Below, piece after piece: positions 14,730 to 21,175 of a stretch of DNA of 21,175 nt (positions are counted from its first letter, which is position 1; the number at the start of each line of letters is the position of its first letter). The notes beneath the pieces are model-generated. The model searched no databases and was not told the origin of the DNA. It saw nothing but the letters and a program-made list of their open reading frames with translations. A program made the position numbers and the translations under genes. This DNA is from an uncultured Actinomyces sp. (GTDB taxonomy: Bacteria; Actinomycetota; Actinomycetes; Actinomycetales; Actinomycetaceae): contig CALEXZ010000170.1 in the NCBI GenBank assembly GCA_937926195.1, forward strand, positions 1-21,175, read 5' to 3'.

Positions 14730-15119
14730 TCACTTGGAGGCGAGCAGGTCGCGGATCTGGACGAGGAGCTCGGCCTCGGAGGGCTCGGCGGCCTTCGCGG
14801 CCTCCTCGGCGTCCTCCTGGGCCTTGCGCAGCGTCTTGATCTTGTTGATCGGCGCGACGATCGCGAAGTAAACGGCGAAGGCGACGAGCAGGAAGTTGAC
14901 GACGGCGGTGATGATCGTGCCGGGCTGGACCGCGGAGCCGCTGACGGAGAAGGCGAGGACCTTGTCGAAGTTGGTCTCGCCGATGACACCGGCGAGGGCC
15001 GCCATGATGACGTTGGTGATGGCGTCGACAATCGGCTTGAAGGCGTTGCCGATGATGACGGCGACGGCGAGGTCGAGGGCGTTGCCCTGCGAGATGAACT
15101 CCCTGAATCCCTTGATCAT
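14730..15119 (-). CDS. mscL: Large-conductance mechanosensitive channel MscL
   Basis: A 129-residue inner-membrane protein of normal family length. MIKGFREFISQGNALDLAVAVIIGNAF is the N-terminal amphipathic helix plus pore helix TM1 (about 13-45, with the small-residue pattern of the gate). A periplasmic loop follows, then TM2 (about 66-92, TIITAVVNFLLVAFAVYFAIV) and a charged C-terminal helix (SEAELLVQIRDLLASK) that forms the cytoplasmic bundle. Homopentamers open under membrane tension and release solutes on hypo-osmotic shock. The ATG at 15119 has an AGAAAGG ribosome site. The 115 bp between it and the next minus-strand gene show no feature I can name. Confidence 0.97.
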   Translation of the reverse strand: MIKGFREFISQGNALDLAVAVIIGNAFKPIVDAITNVIMAALAGVIGETNFDKVLAFSVSGSAVQPGTIITAVVNFLLVAFAVYFAIVAPINKIKTLRKAQEDAEEAAKAAEPSEAELLVQIRDLLASK

Positions 15120-15234
15120 GGGAAGCCTTTCTGTGGGGCGCCGGTCAGGCGTGAGCGGCTCCGGGTGCGTGGTGGTCCGGGCACAGCATCGAGAACGCCG
15201 TAGGGCCGCGACTGGCCGGCTCGGGCATGACGTG

Positions 15235-15900
15235 TTAGGGACTCAGCACGATGCCGAGAGTGCCCTGTGTCGCGGCTCCGACAACCAGGCTAGCGGCCGC
15301 TGCCGGAACGGCAAGACTGACAAGTGTGACCTTCCTCCCCGTACCCCACTGATTATCGCCTCCTTCTGTGTGTGCGAGCACCACCCTCGCGCGCTGCACG
15401 ACCACGACGGATACGCCGGATCCCGGGGGATCCTCGGCCACGACGTCGACGAGGCTGCCGGGCTGGGCGAGCTCCGCGCCGATGCCGACGGGAACCTGGA
15501 CGATCCGCTCTGATGGCGACAGTCCGACAGCAAGAGACGCCGAGGTCATGGCGGTCGTCAGGACGGTCCCCTCGGCGAGGTCGACGGCCGCCCGGCTGCC
15601 GATGACGCTCTCGTCCGCCAGGCCGCTGGAGGGCAGGGCGGCCTCCGGTACGGCGCGGCGCTCGACGTCGGAGCCAGTGAGGACGCTGCCGGCACGCACC
15701 GAGTGGGTCAGGACGATGACGCTGGCGGTGGCGGGGCCGGCGGGCCGCATGATGCTCAGCGTCAGTACCAGCACCGTGCCCAGGCACAGCCCGACGACGA
15801 GGTGGCGCCACCGCCACAGGGTCAGTGACGGCGGCGCGAGCCGACGGCGGGAAGAGATGGACGACCTCAGGGGGGCGGGGCCTGCGTGGTGGCGTGACAT
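15235..15900 (-). CDS. SAF-domain membrane protein (CpaB/RcpC-like)
   Basis: 221 residues: a basic cytosolic N-terminus (1-31), one membrane helix (about 33-51, HLVVGLCLGTVLVLTLSI), then a SAF domain (about 58-122) with ASVIVLTHSVRAGSVLTGSDV and VIGSRAAVDLAEGTVLT. The rest is beta-rich and extracytoplasmic (VPVGIGAELAQPGSLVDVVA). SAF domains occur in CpaB/RcpC proteins of Flp/Tad pilus assembly and in antifreeze-like and sialate synthases. With an N-terminal anchor, the CpaB-like reading is the closest, but no tad genes are visible here, so a role in pili is unproven. It is 108 bp downstream of the formyl-THF cyclo-ligase on the same strand and may share its transcript. Confidence 0.75.
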   Translation of the reverse strand: MSRHHAGPAPLRSSISSRRRLAPPSLTLWRWRHLVVGLCLGTVLVLTLSIMRPAGPATASVIVLTHSVRAGSVLTGSDVERRAVPEAALPSSGLADESVIGSRAAVDLAEGTVLTTAMTSASLAVGLSPSERIVQVPVGIGAELAQPGSLVDVVAEDPPGSGVSVVVVQRARVVLAHTEGGDNQWGTGRKVTLVSLAVPAAAASLVVGAATQGTLGIVLSP

Positions 15901-16008
15901 GCCCCCACGATCGCCGCCGTCCTGGGTCCGCCGCAGCCCAGGCCCCTCGTGCTGTGGACAGGTGCGCCGTGCCCTGCCGCGGCGGCGGCCTGTGGAGCCC
16001 GGGCGGGC

Positions 16009-16662
16009 TCAGATGCCCGAGGCGAAGGCCGAGCCCGCCAGCAGGAACCAGGACTCCGACGTGACGACCGCGTCAACGGTGACGTCATGCTCCTCCACGG
16101 GCAGCGGTCCGGCGACGAGCTCGTCGGGGTGGACGACGGCGAAGACCTGGGCGCCCTCGGCGCGCAGCGGCAGCATCCGGTCGTACCAGCCGCCGCCCTG
16201 TCCCAGGCGTCGGCCGTGACGGTCCACAGCCAGGGCCGGGACGATGAGCGCGTCGACCTGGCGCACCTCCTCAGCGGGCAGGACCTCGCCGCCGGTGGGC
16301 TCCGGGGGTCGCCCCGGGGCGCGCGTCTCCAGGTCCTCGACGCCGCGGTAGTAGCCCCAGCAGCGCGACAGCTGGGGGCCGAGCACGGGCAGCAGGACGC
16401 TCACGCCCCGCTGGCGCAGGCGCTCCAGGAGCAGGCGGGTGCAGGGCTCGTGGTGGACGGAGACGTAGGCGGCGACACTGTCCAGACCGTTGACCGCCTG
16501 CAGCGCGTGCTCGGTCACGGCCTCGCAGACGGCGTCGTGGCCGACGTCCGGGTGACGGTGGTGTTCACGTCGGTGGCGGCGCAGCGCCTGGCGCAGCCCC
16601 TCCTTCGCGTCGCCGACCTCAAGCCTGCGCGTGCCGGAGAGGGGGTGTGCCTGGGTGGTCAT
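16009..16662 (-). CDS. 5-formyltetrahydrofolate cyclo-ligase
   Basis: A 217-residue cytosolic enzyme (family length about 190-220) that converts 5-formyl-THF plus ATP to 5,10-methenyl-THF, returning the stored folate to the one-carbon pool. The family signature VPALAVDRHGRRLGQGGGWYDR spans 141-162 and supplies the ATP and substrate loops. KEGLRQALRRHRR near the N-terminus matches the usual K-xx-LR-xx-RR start, and HDVTVDAVVT (182-191) is the conserved C-terminal block. The ATG at 16660-16662 has no strong ribosome site. The gene is divergent from the MoeA-like gene, as in other actinobacteria. The galU gene often found between them is absent. The 163-bp divergent region shows only a possible TAGCCT -10 (16752-16757) on the plus strand. 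Confidence 0.93.
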   Translation of the reverse strand: MTTQAHPLSGTRRLEVGDAKEGLRQALRRHRREHHRHPDVGHDAVCEAVTEHALQAVNGLDSVAAYVSVHHEPCTRLLLERLRQRGVSVLLPVLGPQLSRCWGYYRGVEDLETRAPGRPPEPTGGEVLPAEEVRQVDALIVPALAVDRHGRRLGQGGGWYDRMLPLRAEGAQVFAVVHPDELVAGPLPVEEHDVTVDAVVTSESWFLLAGSAFASGI

Positions 16663-16825
16663 GGCCCCATCTTGTCAGGTGTGACGGCGACGCCCGCCGC
16701 TTTGGCGACCCGGATCGCCGAGCGTCGGCCCGTTGCGGCGGGCGCGCCGAGTAGCCTGGCGACCGTGCCGGGGTCCGGCCGTCGCCCGGCACGGCCCCGG
16801 CAGCCCCGACCCACCAGGAGGCACC

Positions 16826-18037
16826 ATGAGAACCGTCGCCGAGCACCTGTCCGCGTGCCTGGACATCGCCCAGGCCGCCGCGCCCCTGGACGTCGTGCTG
16901 CCCGACGCCGTCGGCTGCGTCCTCGCCGAGGACGTCGTCGCCGGTATCGACCTGCCCGCGCTGGACCTCGCCGGCCTGGACGGCTACGCCGTGCGCTGCG
17001 CCGACCTCGAGGGCGCCTCAGCCGAGCGGCCGGTGTCGCTGGACGTCGTGGACGCGGTGCGCGCCGGGGACGTCCGTCCGACCCGCCTCGTACCGGGCAC
17101 GGCGGTCCTCATCGACTCCGGCGCGCCGCTGCCGGCGGGGGCGGACGCCGTCGTCGCCTGGACGCAGACGGACCGCGGCACCTCCCGGGTACAGGTGCTC
17201 ACCCGCCCCGCGACGGGGGACAACGTGCGCCGCCGCGGCGAGGACGTGCGCGCCGGCACCACCGTCCTGCCTCAGGGCTCGCGGGTCTCCGCCCGGCAGG
17301 TGGCTCTGCTGGCCGGGGTGGGGCGACAGCGCGTCAAGGTCCACCCGGCACCGCGCGTGGTCATCGTGTCCATCGGTGACGAGCTCATCGAGCCGGGAAC
17401 GGCCCGCGAGAGCGGGGACGTCTACGACGCCAACGGTCACGCCCTCGCCTCGGCGGTGACGGACGCGGGCGGTCAGGCCTTCCGTGTGGCAGCCGTGCCG
17501 GACGAGCTGCGGGCCCTGACGGAGACCATCGAGGACCAGCTCGTGCGCGCCGACGTCCTCATCACGACCGGCGGGCTGTCGGTCGGCCAGGGGGACACGG
17601 TCAAGGACGTCCTGGCGCCCCTGGGCTCGGTGCGCTTCGACGCGGTCGCCATGGTGCCCGGCCGCCAGCTCGGCGTCGGCACGGTGGACGGCACCCCGAT
17701 CTTCTGCCTCCCCGGAGACCCGGTGGGGGCGCAGATCGCCTTCGAGACCTTCGTGCGTCCGGTGCTGCGCCAGATCGCGGGGTGGGCCTCCCTGCACCGC
17801 ACCTCCCTGCCCGCGCAGGTGAGTGAGGGCTGGCACTCGCCGTCGGGCAGACGGGAGTTCGTCCCCGTCCACCTCACCGGGTCCCCGGCGAAGGGCTACC
17901 GGGCGCAGCCCACCTGCGAGCCGGGTAGCTACCGCCTGCTGGGGCTGGCGCGGGCGAACGCGATCGCCGTCGTCCCCGAGGAGGCGACCACGGTGGTGGC
18001 CGGCGACCGGCTGCACTGCCTGCTGCTGGACTCCTGA
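16826..18037 (+). CDS. moeA: MoeA/gephyrin-like molybdopterin molybdenumtransferase (possibly Glp)
   Basis: A 403-residue cytosolic protein with full MoeA architecture. The ATG at 16826 has a CAGGAGG site; the frame opens earlier but without family sequence. LAGLDGYAVR (about 49-58) is the conserved domain I/III element; VVIVSIGDELIEPG starts the molybdopterin-binding domain; TTGGLSVGQGDTVKDVL (247-263) carries the conserved Asp257. The usual PGKP is VPGRQ (277-281) and LPGNPVS is LPGDPVG (295-301), so two active-site segments deviate. MoeA proteins insert molybdate into adenylylated molybdopterin. No other molybdenum-cofactor gene is in the window. With rimJ and an Rv0996-type gene downstream, this is the position of the gephyrin-like cell-division protein Glp of corynebacteria, so a structural role with FtsZ is a real alternative. 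Confidence 0.88.
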   Translation: MRTVAEHLSACLDIAQAAAPLDVVLPDAVGCVLAEDVVAGIDLPALDLAGLDGYAVRCADLEGASAERPVSLDVVDAVRAGDVRPTRLVPGTAVLIDSGAPLPAGADAVVAWTQTDRGTSRVQVLTRPATGDNVRRRGEDVRAGTTVLPQGSRVSARQVALLAGVGRQRVKVHPAPRVVIVSIGDELIEPGTARESGDVYDANGHALASAVTDAGGQAFRVAAVPDELRALTETIEDQLVRADVLITTGGLSVGQGDTVKDVLAPLGSVRFDAVAMVPGRQLGVGTVDGTPIFCLPGDPVGAQIAFETFVRPVLRQIAGWASLHRTSLPAQVSEGWHSPSGRREFVPVHLTGSPAKGYRAQPTCEPGSYRLLGLARANAIAVVPEEATTVVAGDRLHCLLLDS

Positions 18038-18039
18038 CC

Positions 18040-18726
18040 ATGTCCTGGGTCGCGTCGCGGCTCCGGCGTGCGCTCGGGCGTGAGCACCGATACGAGTGGC
18101 CGGTGGCGCTGCGCGAGTCCGCCGTGACCGTGCGCGGACTGGCGCGCGGCCCGCAGACCGTGGTGCTGCGTGCCCTGGCGAAGGGCGACGAGCGGGCCTG
18201 GTTGCGTCTGCGCGTGGACGAGGACGCCCGCCTGGCGTCCTGGGAGGCCACCGTGCCGGCCGGGTCGGCTGAGCAGCCGCCGAGCTTTCGCCGCTATGTC
18301 CGCCGTGCCGGGAACCGGGCGCGTGCCGGGCAGACGATGCCCTTCGTCCTCGAGGTCGACGGTGAGCTCGCGGGCCAGGTGACGGTCGCCCCGATCCAGT
18401 GGGGCTCGGTGCGTCAGGCGGCGGTCGGCTACTGGATCGGCTCCGCCTGGGAGGGGCGCGGCGTCATGACGCTGGCGCTGGCCATGGTCATCGACCACCT
18501 GCTGGGGCCGCGGGTCGGGCTGCACCGGGTCGAGGTCCTCGTGCGGCCCGACAACACCCGGAGCCTGGTCGTGTGCCGACGTCTGGGCCTGAAGCAGGAG
18601 GGTCTGCGTCGGGGCTGCATGCATATCAACGGCCAGTGGTGGGACCACGTCGTGCACGCGCGCACCCACGAGGACATGGTCTCCGACGGCGCCCTGGTGG
18701 CCGGGCTGGCGGCGCAGGCGCGCTGA
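18040..18726 (+). CDS. rimJ: RimJ/RimL-family GNAT N-acetyltransferase
   Basis: A 228-residue cytosolic acetyltransferase starting two bases after the MoeA-like stop, so surely co-transcribed and probably coupled. The GNAT core runs from about 97 to 210: FVLEVDGELAGQVTV (beta 4), VGYWIGSAWEGRGVMT (129-144; acetyl-CoA loop with GRG in the Q/RxxGxG/A position) and HRVEVLVRPDNTRSLVVCRRLGLKQEG (RimJ-type N-x-x-S segment). Family members acetylate N-termini of ribosomal proteins or other proteins. The about 40-residue N-terminal extension is usual for actinobacterial members of this locus (Rv0995). The true substrate is unknown; the conserved placement between moeA and the membrane protein suggests a substrate in that group, which is inference. 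Confidence 0.87.
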   Translation: MSWVASRLRRALGREHRYEWPVALRESAVTVRGLARGPQTVVLRALAKGDERAWLRLRVDEDARLASWEATVPAGSAEQPPSFRRYVRRAGNRARAGQTMPFVLEVDGELAGQVTVAPIQWGSVRQAAVGYWIGSAWEGRGVMTLALAMVIDHLLGPRVGLHRVEVLVRPDNTRSLVVCRRLGLKQEGLRRGCMHINGQWWDHVVHARTHEDMVSDGALVAGLAAQAR

Positions 18727-18819
18727 GCGCCGTCGTCGGCCCTGGGAGTATCCCGTGAGGAAGACCAACACGCCGCGTCGCTGCACTCCGTGCGTGCCCG
18801 GGCCGCTTACCGTAGCCCG

Positions 18820-19935
18820 ATGAGGATCGAGATCTGGGCGCTGGTCGTTCTCGTCGCGGTTCTCGCCGTGTACCTCCTGCCGCTGCTGGTGGGTCGCCGT
18901 GAGGTGATGGGCCTGTCGCGTGCCCAGGACCGCTACTCAGGCAACCTGAGGGTCCTGGCCACGGGGGCGTCAGCGCCCTCTGTCGATGAGGCTTGTGCGG
19001 ACGGGGTTCACGCGGAGATCTTCAAGAATCGACCGGAGGTCAGGGCCATGAACAGGCCGGCGGTGAGGAACGTGCGGGCACTGCGGACCGAGCGCGAGCT
19101 GGTGCGTGCGCGACGCGCCCACGAGCAGGGGCGTGAAAACCGTCGGGTGGCGGCGTCGCGACGTGCGATTGTGGCGCTGTCGCTTCTGGCCGTGCTGCTG
19201 GGGGTCGTGGTCGCCAGTGTGGTGACCGCGCTTCCGTGGTGGTCGGCGCTGGCTCCCGCGGTGCTGCTCGGCACCTCGATGCTGGTGGGGCGCCAGGCCG
19301 CGGTGTCCTCGGCGGAGGCCGACCGGCGTGAGCGCCGTCGGATCTCGCGGCTGGAGAGCGAGCTGTCGAGGCTGACGACGACCCCGGTCTCCGTCGAGCC
19401 GGCAGGCGAGGCCCCGGAGCAGGCGGCGAGCGAACCGCTGCGTGAGGCGCAGGACAGGGCGGGGGACGGTGAGCCCCACGACGGCCTGCGGGCGGGCGGT
19501 CGCTCGCACACCGCGGTGCGGCGGGACGAGGGCGCGCGCGACGAGGGCGGGCGCGACGAGCAGGAGGTTGAGGCGGCGAGGCAGGCGCAGGACGTGACCG
19601 TGCCGGGTATGACAGTGGGGGCGTGGGCGCGGGCCGTGCTGCCCGCCTCCGCCCCGCAGGTGTCTGCCGCGTCTGACGTGGTGGAGGAGCCGACGACGGC
19701 GACCCCGCCGCAGGGCTGGTCGCCGGTCAAGGTGCCTGCGCCGACCTACACGCTGGTGACGTCGGGGCCGCGTCGTGTCATCGACAACCTGGAGGAGGAC
19801 TCTCAGCCTTCCGCGCCCGTGCCGGTGCGTCCGGTGTCGGCGCGCACCTACCCGGCGCTGGAGGAGGAGACGGAGCTTGCCGCCCCCATCGACCTCGACG
19901 CCGTGCTCGAGCGGCGTCGGGCCGCCGGTGCCTGA
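18820..19935 (+). CDS. Rv0996-type membrane protein, candidate receptor of the gephyrin-like protein
   Basis: 371 residues. TM1 is at about 5-24 (IWALVVLVAVLAVYLLPLLV); a basic loop holds RREVMGLSRAQDRYSGNLRVL; TM2 and TM3 form a hairpin at about 116-137 and 141-157. A charged, low-complexity tail (about 175-310) follows, then a conserved-looking segment WSPVKVPAPTYTL near 310-325 and an acidic C-terminus. This topology, the Pro-rich W-P-V-P-P-T-Y segment and its place after moeA and rimJ match the M. tuberculosis Rv0996 family. In Corynebacterium the equivalent protein has been reported as the membrane receptor that anchors Glp at the septum and poles. The ATG at 18820 is preferred over GTG 18790: TACCGT ends 6 nt before it and no ribosome site exists, suggesting a leaderless transcript. 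I recognise no enzymatic motif. Confidence 0.75.
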   Translation: MRIEIWALVVLVAVLAVYLLPLLVGRREVMGLSRAQDRYSGNLRVLATGASAPSVDEACADGVHAEIFKNRPEVRAMNRPAVRNVRALRTERELVRARRAHEQGRENRRVAASRRAIVALSLLAVLLGVVVASVVTALPWWSALAPAVLLGTSMLVGRQAAVSSAEADRRERRRISRLESELSRLTTTPVSVEPAGEAPEQAASEPLREAQDRAGDGEPHDGLRAGGRSHTAVRRDEGARDEGGRDEQEVEAARQAQDVTVPGMTVGAWARAVLPASAPQVSAASDVVEEPTTATPPQGWSPVKVPAPTYTLVTSGPRRVIDNLEEDSQPSAPVPVRPVSARTYPALEEETELAAPIDLDAVLERRRAAGA

Positions 19936-19958
19936 GGCGGGCACGTACTGACTCCTCA

Positions 19959-19979
19959 CCGGTGCGGGGGCCGCACCGG
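19959..19979 (+). terminator. Hairpin after the Rv0996-type gene
   Basis: CCGGTGCGG (19959-19967) and CCGCACCGG (19971-19979) form a perfect 9-bp stem with a GGG loop, 24 bp after the stop. No T-tract. Confidence 0.55.
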
Positions 19980-20044
19980 GGTCCGCATCAGGACTCGCAC
20001 CGGGGCCCAGGCCGCCGCCGTGGTGGGCCTCACGGAGGCGCGGC

Positions 20045-20075
20045 TTGCAGCCGCTCCCACCGGCGGTGCTACGAT
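20045..20075 (+). promoter_or_regulatory. Candidate promoter of tRNA-Ala
   Basis: TTGCAG (20045-20050), a 19-nt spacer and TACGAT (20070-20075), ending 12 nt before the tRNA. Confidence 0.55.
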
Positions 20076-20087
20076 CAGCGGGCACCT

Positions 20088-20160
20088 GGGGCTATGGCGC
20101 AGTTGGTAGCGCGTCTCGTTCGCAATGAGAAGGTCGGGGGTTCGAATCCCCCTAGCTCCA
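20088..20160 (+). tRNA. tRNA-Ala (anticodon CGC)
   Basis: A 73-nt cloverleaf: acceptor GGGGCTA/TAGCTCC (one G-U), D arm GCGC/GCGC, anticodon stem TCTCG/TGAGA with loop TTCGCAA (anticodon CGC, reads GCG), variable loop AGGTC, T arm GGGGG/CCCCC with loop TTCGAAT, discriminator A20160. CCA is not encoded. Confidence 0.95.
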
Positions 20161-20166
20161 CCCCGG

Positions 20167-20199
20167 AAGGGCCCGGACCGCACGGTCCGGGCCCTTTGT
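20167..20199 (+). terminator. Terminator of tRNA-Ala
   Basis: AAGGGCCCGGACCG (20167-20180) pairs perfectly with CGGTCCGGGCCCTT (20183-20196), followed by TGTG. A strong stem just after the tRNA. Confidence 0.85.
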
Positions 20200-20271
20200 G
20201 TGCTCGGCGTGTGCGGGCCGGTACGGGGACGGCGCGGTACGCGCCTCGGGCGTACTCGGTACCCTGCCGGT

Positions 20272-20877
20272 GTGGACACCGTTGAGGGCACGCTGACGTG
20301 GCGGGCGCTGACCGCCGAGGACCTCCCCATGCTGGGCGAGTGGCTGCGTGAGCCGCAGACCGCGCGGTGGTGGCATCACGAGACGAGTACAGAGGCCATT
20401 GAACGAGACTTCGGACCGAGCTGTCGTGGCGAGGAACCGGGAGAGGACCTCGTCGTCCTGCTCGACGGGCGTCCGGTGGGCCTGGTGCAGCGTTCGCTCA
20501 TCAGCGACTACCCCGAGGACGCCGCTGAGCTGTCCTCCGTCACGGCGGTCCCTCCGGGGGCTGTCGAGCTGGACTACCTCGTGGCGCAGGCGTCGCTGCG
20601 GGGACGAGGCCTGGGCTCGCGCATGATCGCGGCGATGGTGGAGGACACGTGGCGCACCTACCCGCAGGCCCCGGTTGTCCTGGTGGCGGTGGTGGCTGCG
20701 AACGTCGCCTCGTGGCGGGCGCTGGAGAGAGCGGGTCTGCACCGGGTCGCGGAGGGAGCGATGGAGCCGGAAAACCCGCTCGACCCGCCGCTGCACTACG
20801 TCTACCGTGCGGTGCGCCCCAAAGGATGCGCAGGATCTCGGGCGTTCTCTGGTGAGGCGGAACCCGCTGGCGCATGA
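20272..20877 (+). CDS. GNAT acetyltransferase, AAC(6')/siderophore-type (Acetyltransf_8-like)
   Basis: 201 residues. LTWRALTAEDLPMLGEWLREPQTARWWHH at the N-terminus is the typical start of the AAC(6')-like/Acetyltransf_8 group, in which the Trp pair shapes the substrate site. ELDYLVAQASLRGRGLGSRMI (about 100-121) is the acetyl-CoA-binding motif A, and NVASWRALERAGLHRV is motif B. The C-terminal tail after HYVYRAV is unusual and probably disordered. The GTG at 20272 is chosen because TACCCT (20260-20265) ends 6 nt upstream and no ribosome site is present, the pattern of a leaderless message; a longer frame would run back through tRNA-Ala. Substrates in this group include aminoglycosides and hydroxylamines; neither can be assigned, and resistance should not be assumed. 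Confidence 0.85.
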   Translation: MDTVEGTLTWRALTAEDLPMLGEWLREPQTARWWHHETSTEAIERDFGPSCRGEEPGEDLVVLLDGRPVGLVQRSLISDYPEDAAELSSVTAVPPGAVELDYLVAQASLRGRGLGSRMIAAMVEDTWRTYPQAPVVLVAVVAANVASWRALERAGLHRVAEGAMEPENPLDPPLHYVYRAVRPKGCAGSRAFSGEAEPAGA

Positions 20878-20903
20878 CGTGTGCGGCGTCACGTCCCGTC
20901 GGT

Positions 20904-20934
20904 TTGACATGCGGCGGGCTCGTCGGGCTAATCT
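20904..20934 (+). promoter_or_regulatory. rrn P1: rRNA operon promoter P1
   Basis: TTGACA (20904-20909, perfect consensus -35), a 19-nt spacer and TAATCT (20929-20934). It lies upstream of a conserved rRNA leader. Confidence 0.65.
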
Positions 20935-21013
20935 TCCACCCGCTGCCGCAAGGGTCGTAAGGCCCAAGGGGTGGCACCTCGGCCGGATCCGACGGCCACG
21001 AGCTCAGTTGAGA

Positions 21014-21032
21014 TCGGGATCACCCATCCCGA
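21014..21032. repeat. Inverted repeat between rRNA promoters
   Basis: TCGGGAT (21014-21020), CACCC, ATCCCGA (21026-21032): a perfect 7-bp inverted repeat ending 2 nt before the P2 -35 hexamer. It could be a protein site or a hairpin in the P1 transcript. Confidence 0.6.
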
Positions 21033-21034
21033 AG

Positions 21035-21063
21035 TTGACCGGCTCGCGGCCCTCTGGTTAACT
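21035..21063 (+). promoter_or_regulatory. rrn P2: rRNA operon promoter P2
   Basis: TTGACC (21035-21040), an exact 17-nt spacer and TTAACT (21058-21063). It is the best SigA-type promoter in the window. Confidence 0.75.
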
Positions 21064-21175
21064 TGGTCGGGTCGCCTTGAGAGAGGCGGTGCGGCGAACG
21101 TGCTCGCGCCGACGATCTTATGGGTGTGTTGTTTGAGAACTCGATAGTGTGTCATGTTTTTTATGCCATAGTGGG
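21064..21175 (+). other. 5' leader of an rRNA operon (16S begins beyond the window)
   Basis: GTTGTTTGAGAACTCGATAG (21129-21148), then TGTGTCATG, is nearly the same as the conserved leader element found before 16S rRNA in mycobacteria and other actinobacteria, where it takes part in antitermination or processing. The sequence after it becomes T-rich, as is usual just before 16S. No mature 16S sequence (AGAGTTTGATC) is present. Confidence 0.8.

Noticed and set aside
15949..17379. 476-residue plus-strand frame and similar long frames elsewhere (e.g. 13469-15031 minus, 11921-13351 minus)
   Set aside because: They cross the boundaries of well-supported genes on the other strand or in another frame, and their sequences are Arg/Pro/Ala-rich shadows.
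20125..20271. N-terminal extension of the GNAT gene
   Set aside because: It would begin inside tRNA-Ala and read through its terminator; GTG 20272 gives the proper family start.
1..21175. CRISPR array, insertion sequence or prophage
   Set aside because: No regularly spaced repeats, transposase, integrase or flanking duplications were seen. Both tRNA genes are intact with no duplicated 3' ends in the window.

Overview
The window is very GC-rich and reads as a chromosomal segment of an actinobacterium, most like Actinomyces or a close Actinomycetaceae relative. This rests on codon use, on the mscL / formyl-THF cyclo-ligase / moeA-type / rimJ / membrane-protein neighbourhood known from actinobacteria (Rv0985c and Rv0992c-Rv0996 in M. 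tuberculosis, from memory), on actinobacterial c-di-AMP riboswitches, and on a typical actinobacterial rRNA leader. The genus is inferred; no 16S sequence is included.

Layout. (1) 1-2790, minus strand: a polymorphic-toxin-like cassette. The large gene fuses a PrsW-type intramembrane protease, a second membrane module and a C-terminal Tox-REase-5-like nuclease. It is followed 30 bp later by a small-protein gene (Imm52-like immunity candidate) that runs off the left edge. (2) 2932-5093, plus: an MFS_3-type exporter and a canonical DtxR/IdeR regulator. (3) 5300-8770, plus: three tandem paralogous secreted NlpC/P60 hydrolases, each with its own promoter, its own ydaO/yuaA (c-di-AMP) riboswitch leader and its own 3' hairpin. 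The N-terminal extensions that an ORF caller gives the first two are translated riboswitch. (4) 8920-10094: a tandem universal stress protein, then tRNA-Arg(CCT) with a striking hairpin terminator. (5) 10235-14631: a 1390-residue DUF4011/SF1-helicase/Vsr-like protein (the architecture of the Hhe phage-defence family) whose ATPase and nuclease motifs both look destroyed, plus a small gene overlapping it by 4 nt. (6) 14730-16662, minus: mscL, a SAF-domain membrane protein and 5-formyl-THF cyclo-ligase. (7) 16826-19935, plus: a MoeA/gephyrin-like gene, a RimJ-like acetyltransferase and a three-TM protein of the Rv0996 type. This matches the Glp/Glp-receptor cell-division locus reported in corynebacteria. 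(8) 20045-21175: tRNA-Ala(CGC), a GNAT acetyltransferase that is probably leaderless, and the promoter/leader of an rRNA operon whose 16S gene starts beyond the right edge.

Themes. Several genes concern the envelope and its stress responses: hydrolases tied to c-di-AMP, the osmotic channel MscL, and the gephyrin-like division protein. c-di-AMP controls turgor and wall metabolism, so the triple riboswitch array and mscL suggest that wall turgor control is important here. The strongest candidates for something unusual are the PrsW-toxin fusion, the mosaic triple riboswitch-hydrolase array and the apparently dead helicase-nuclease. All assignments come from reading motifs; no database search was run.
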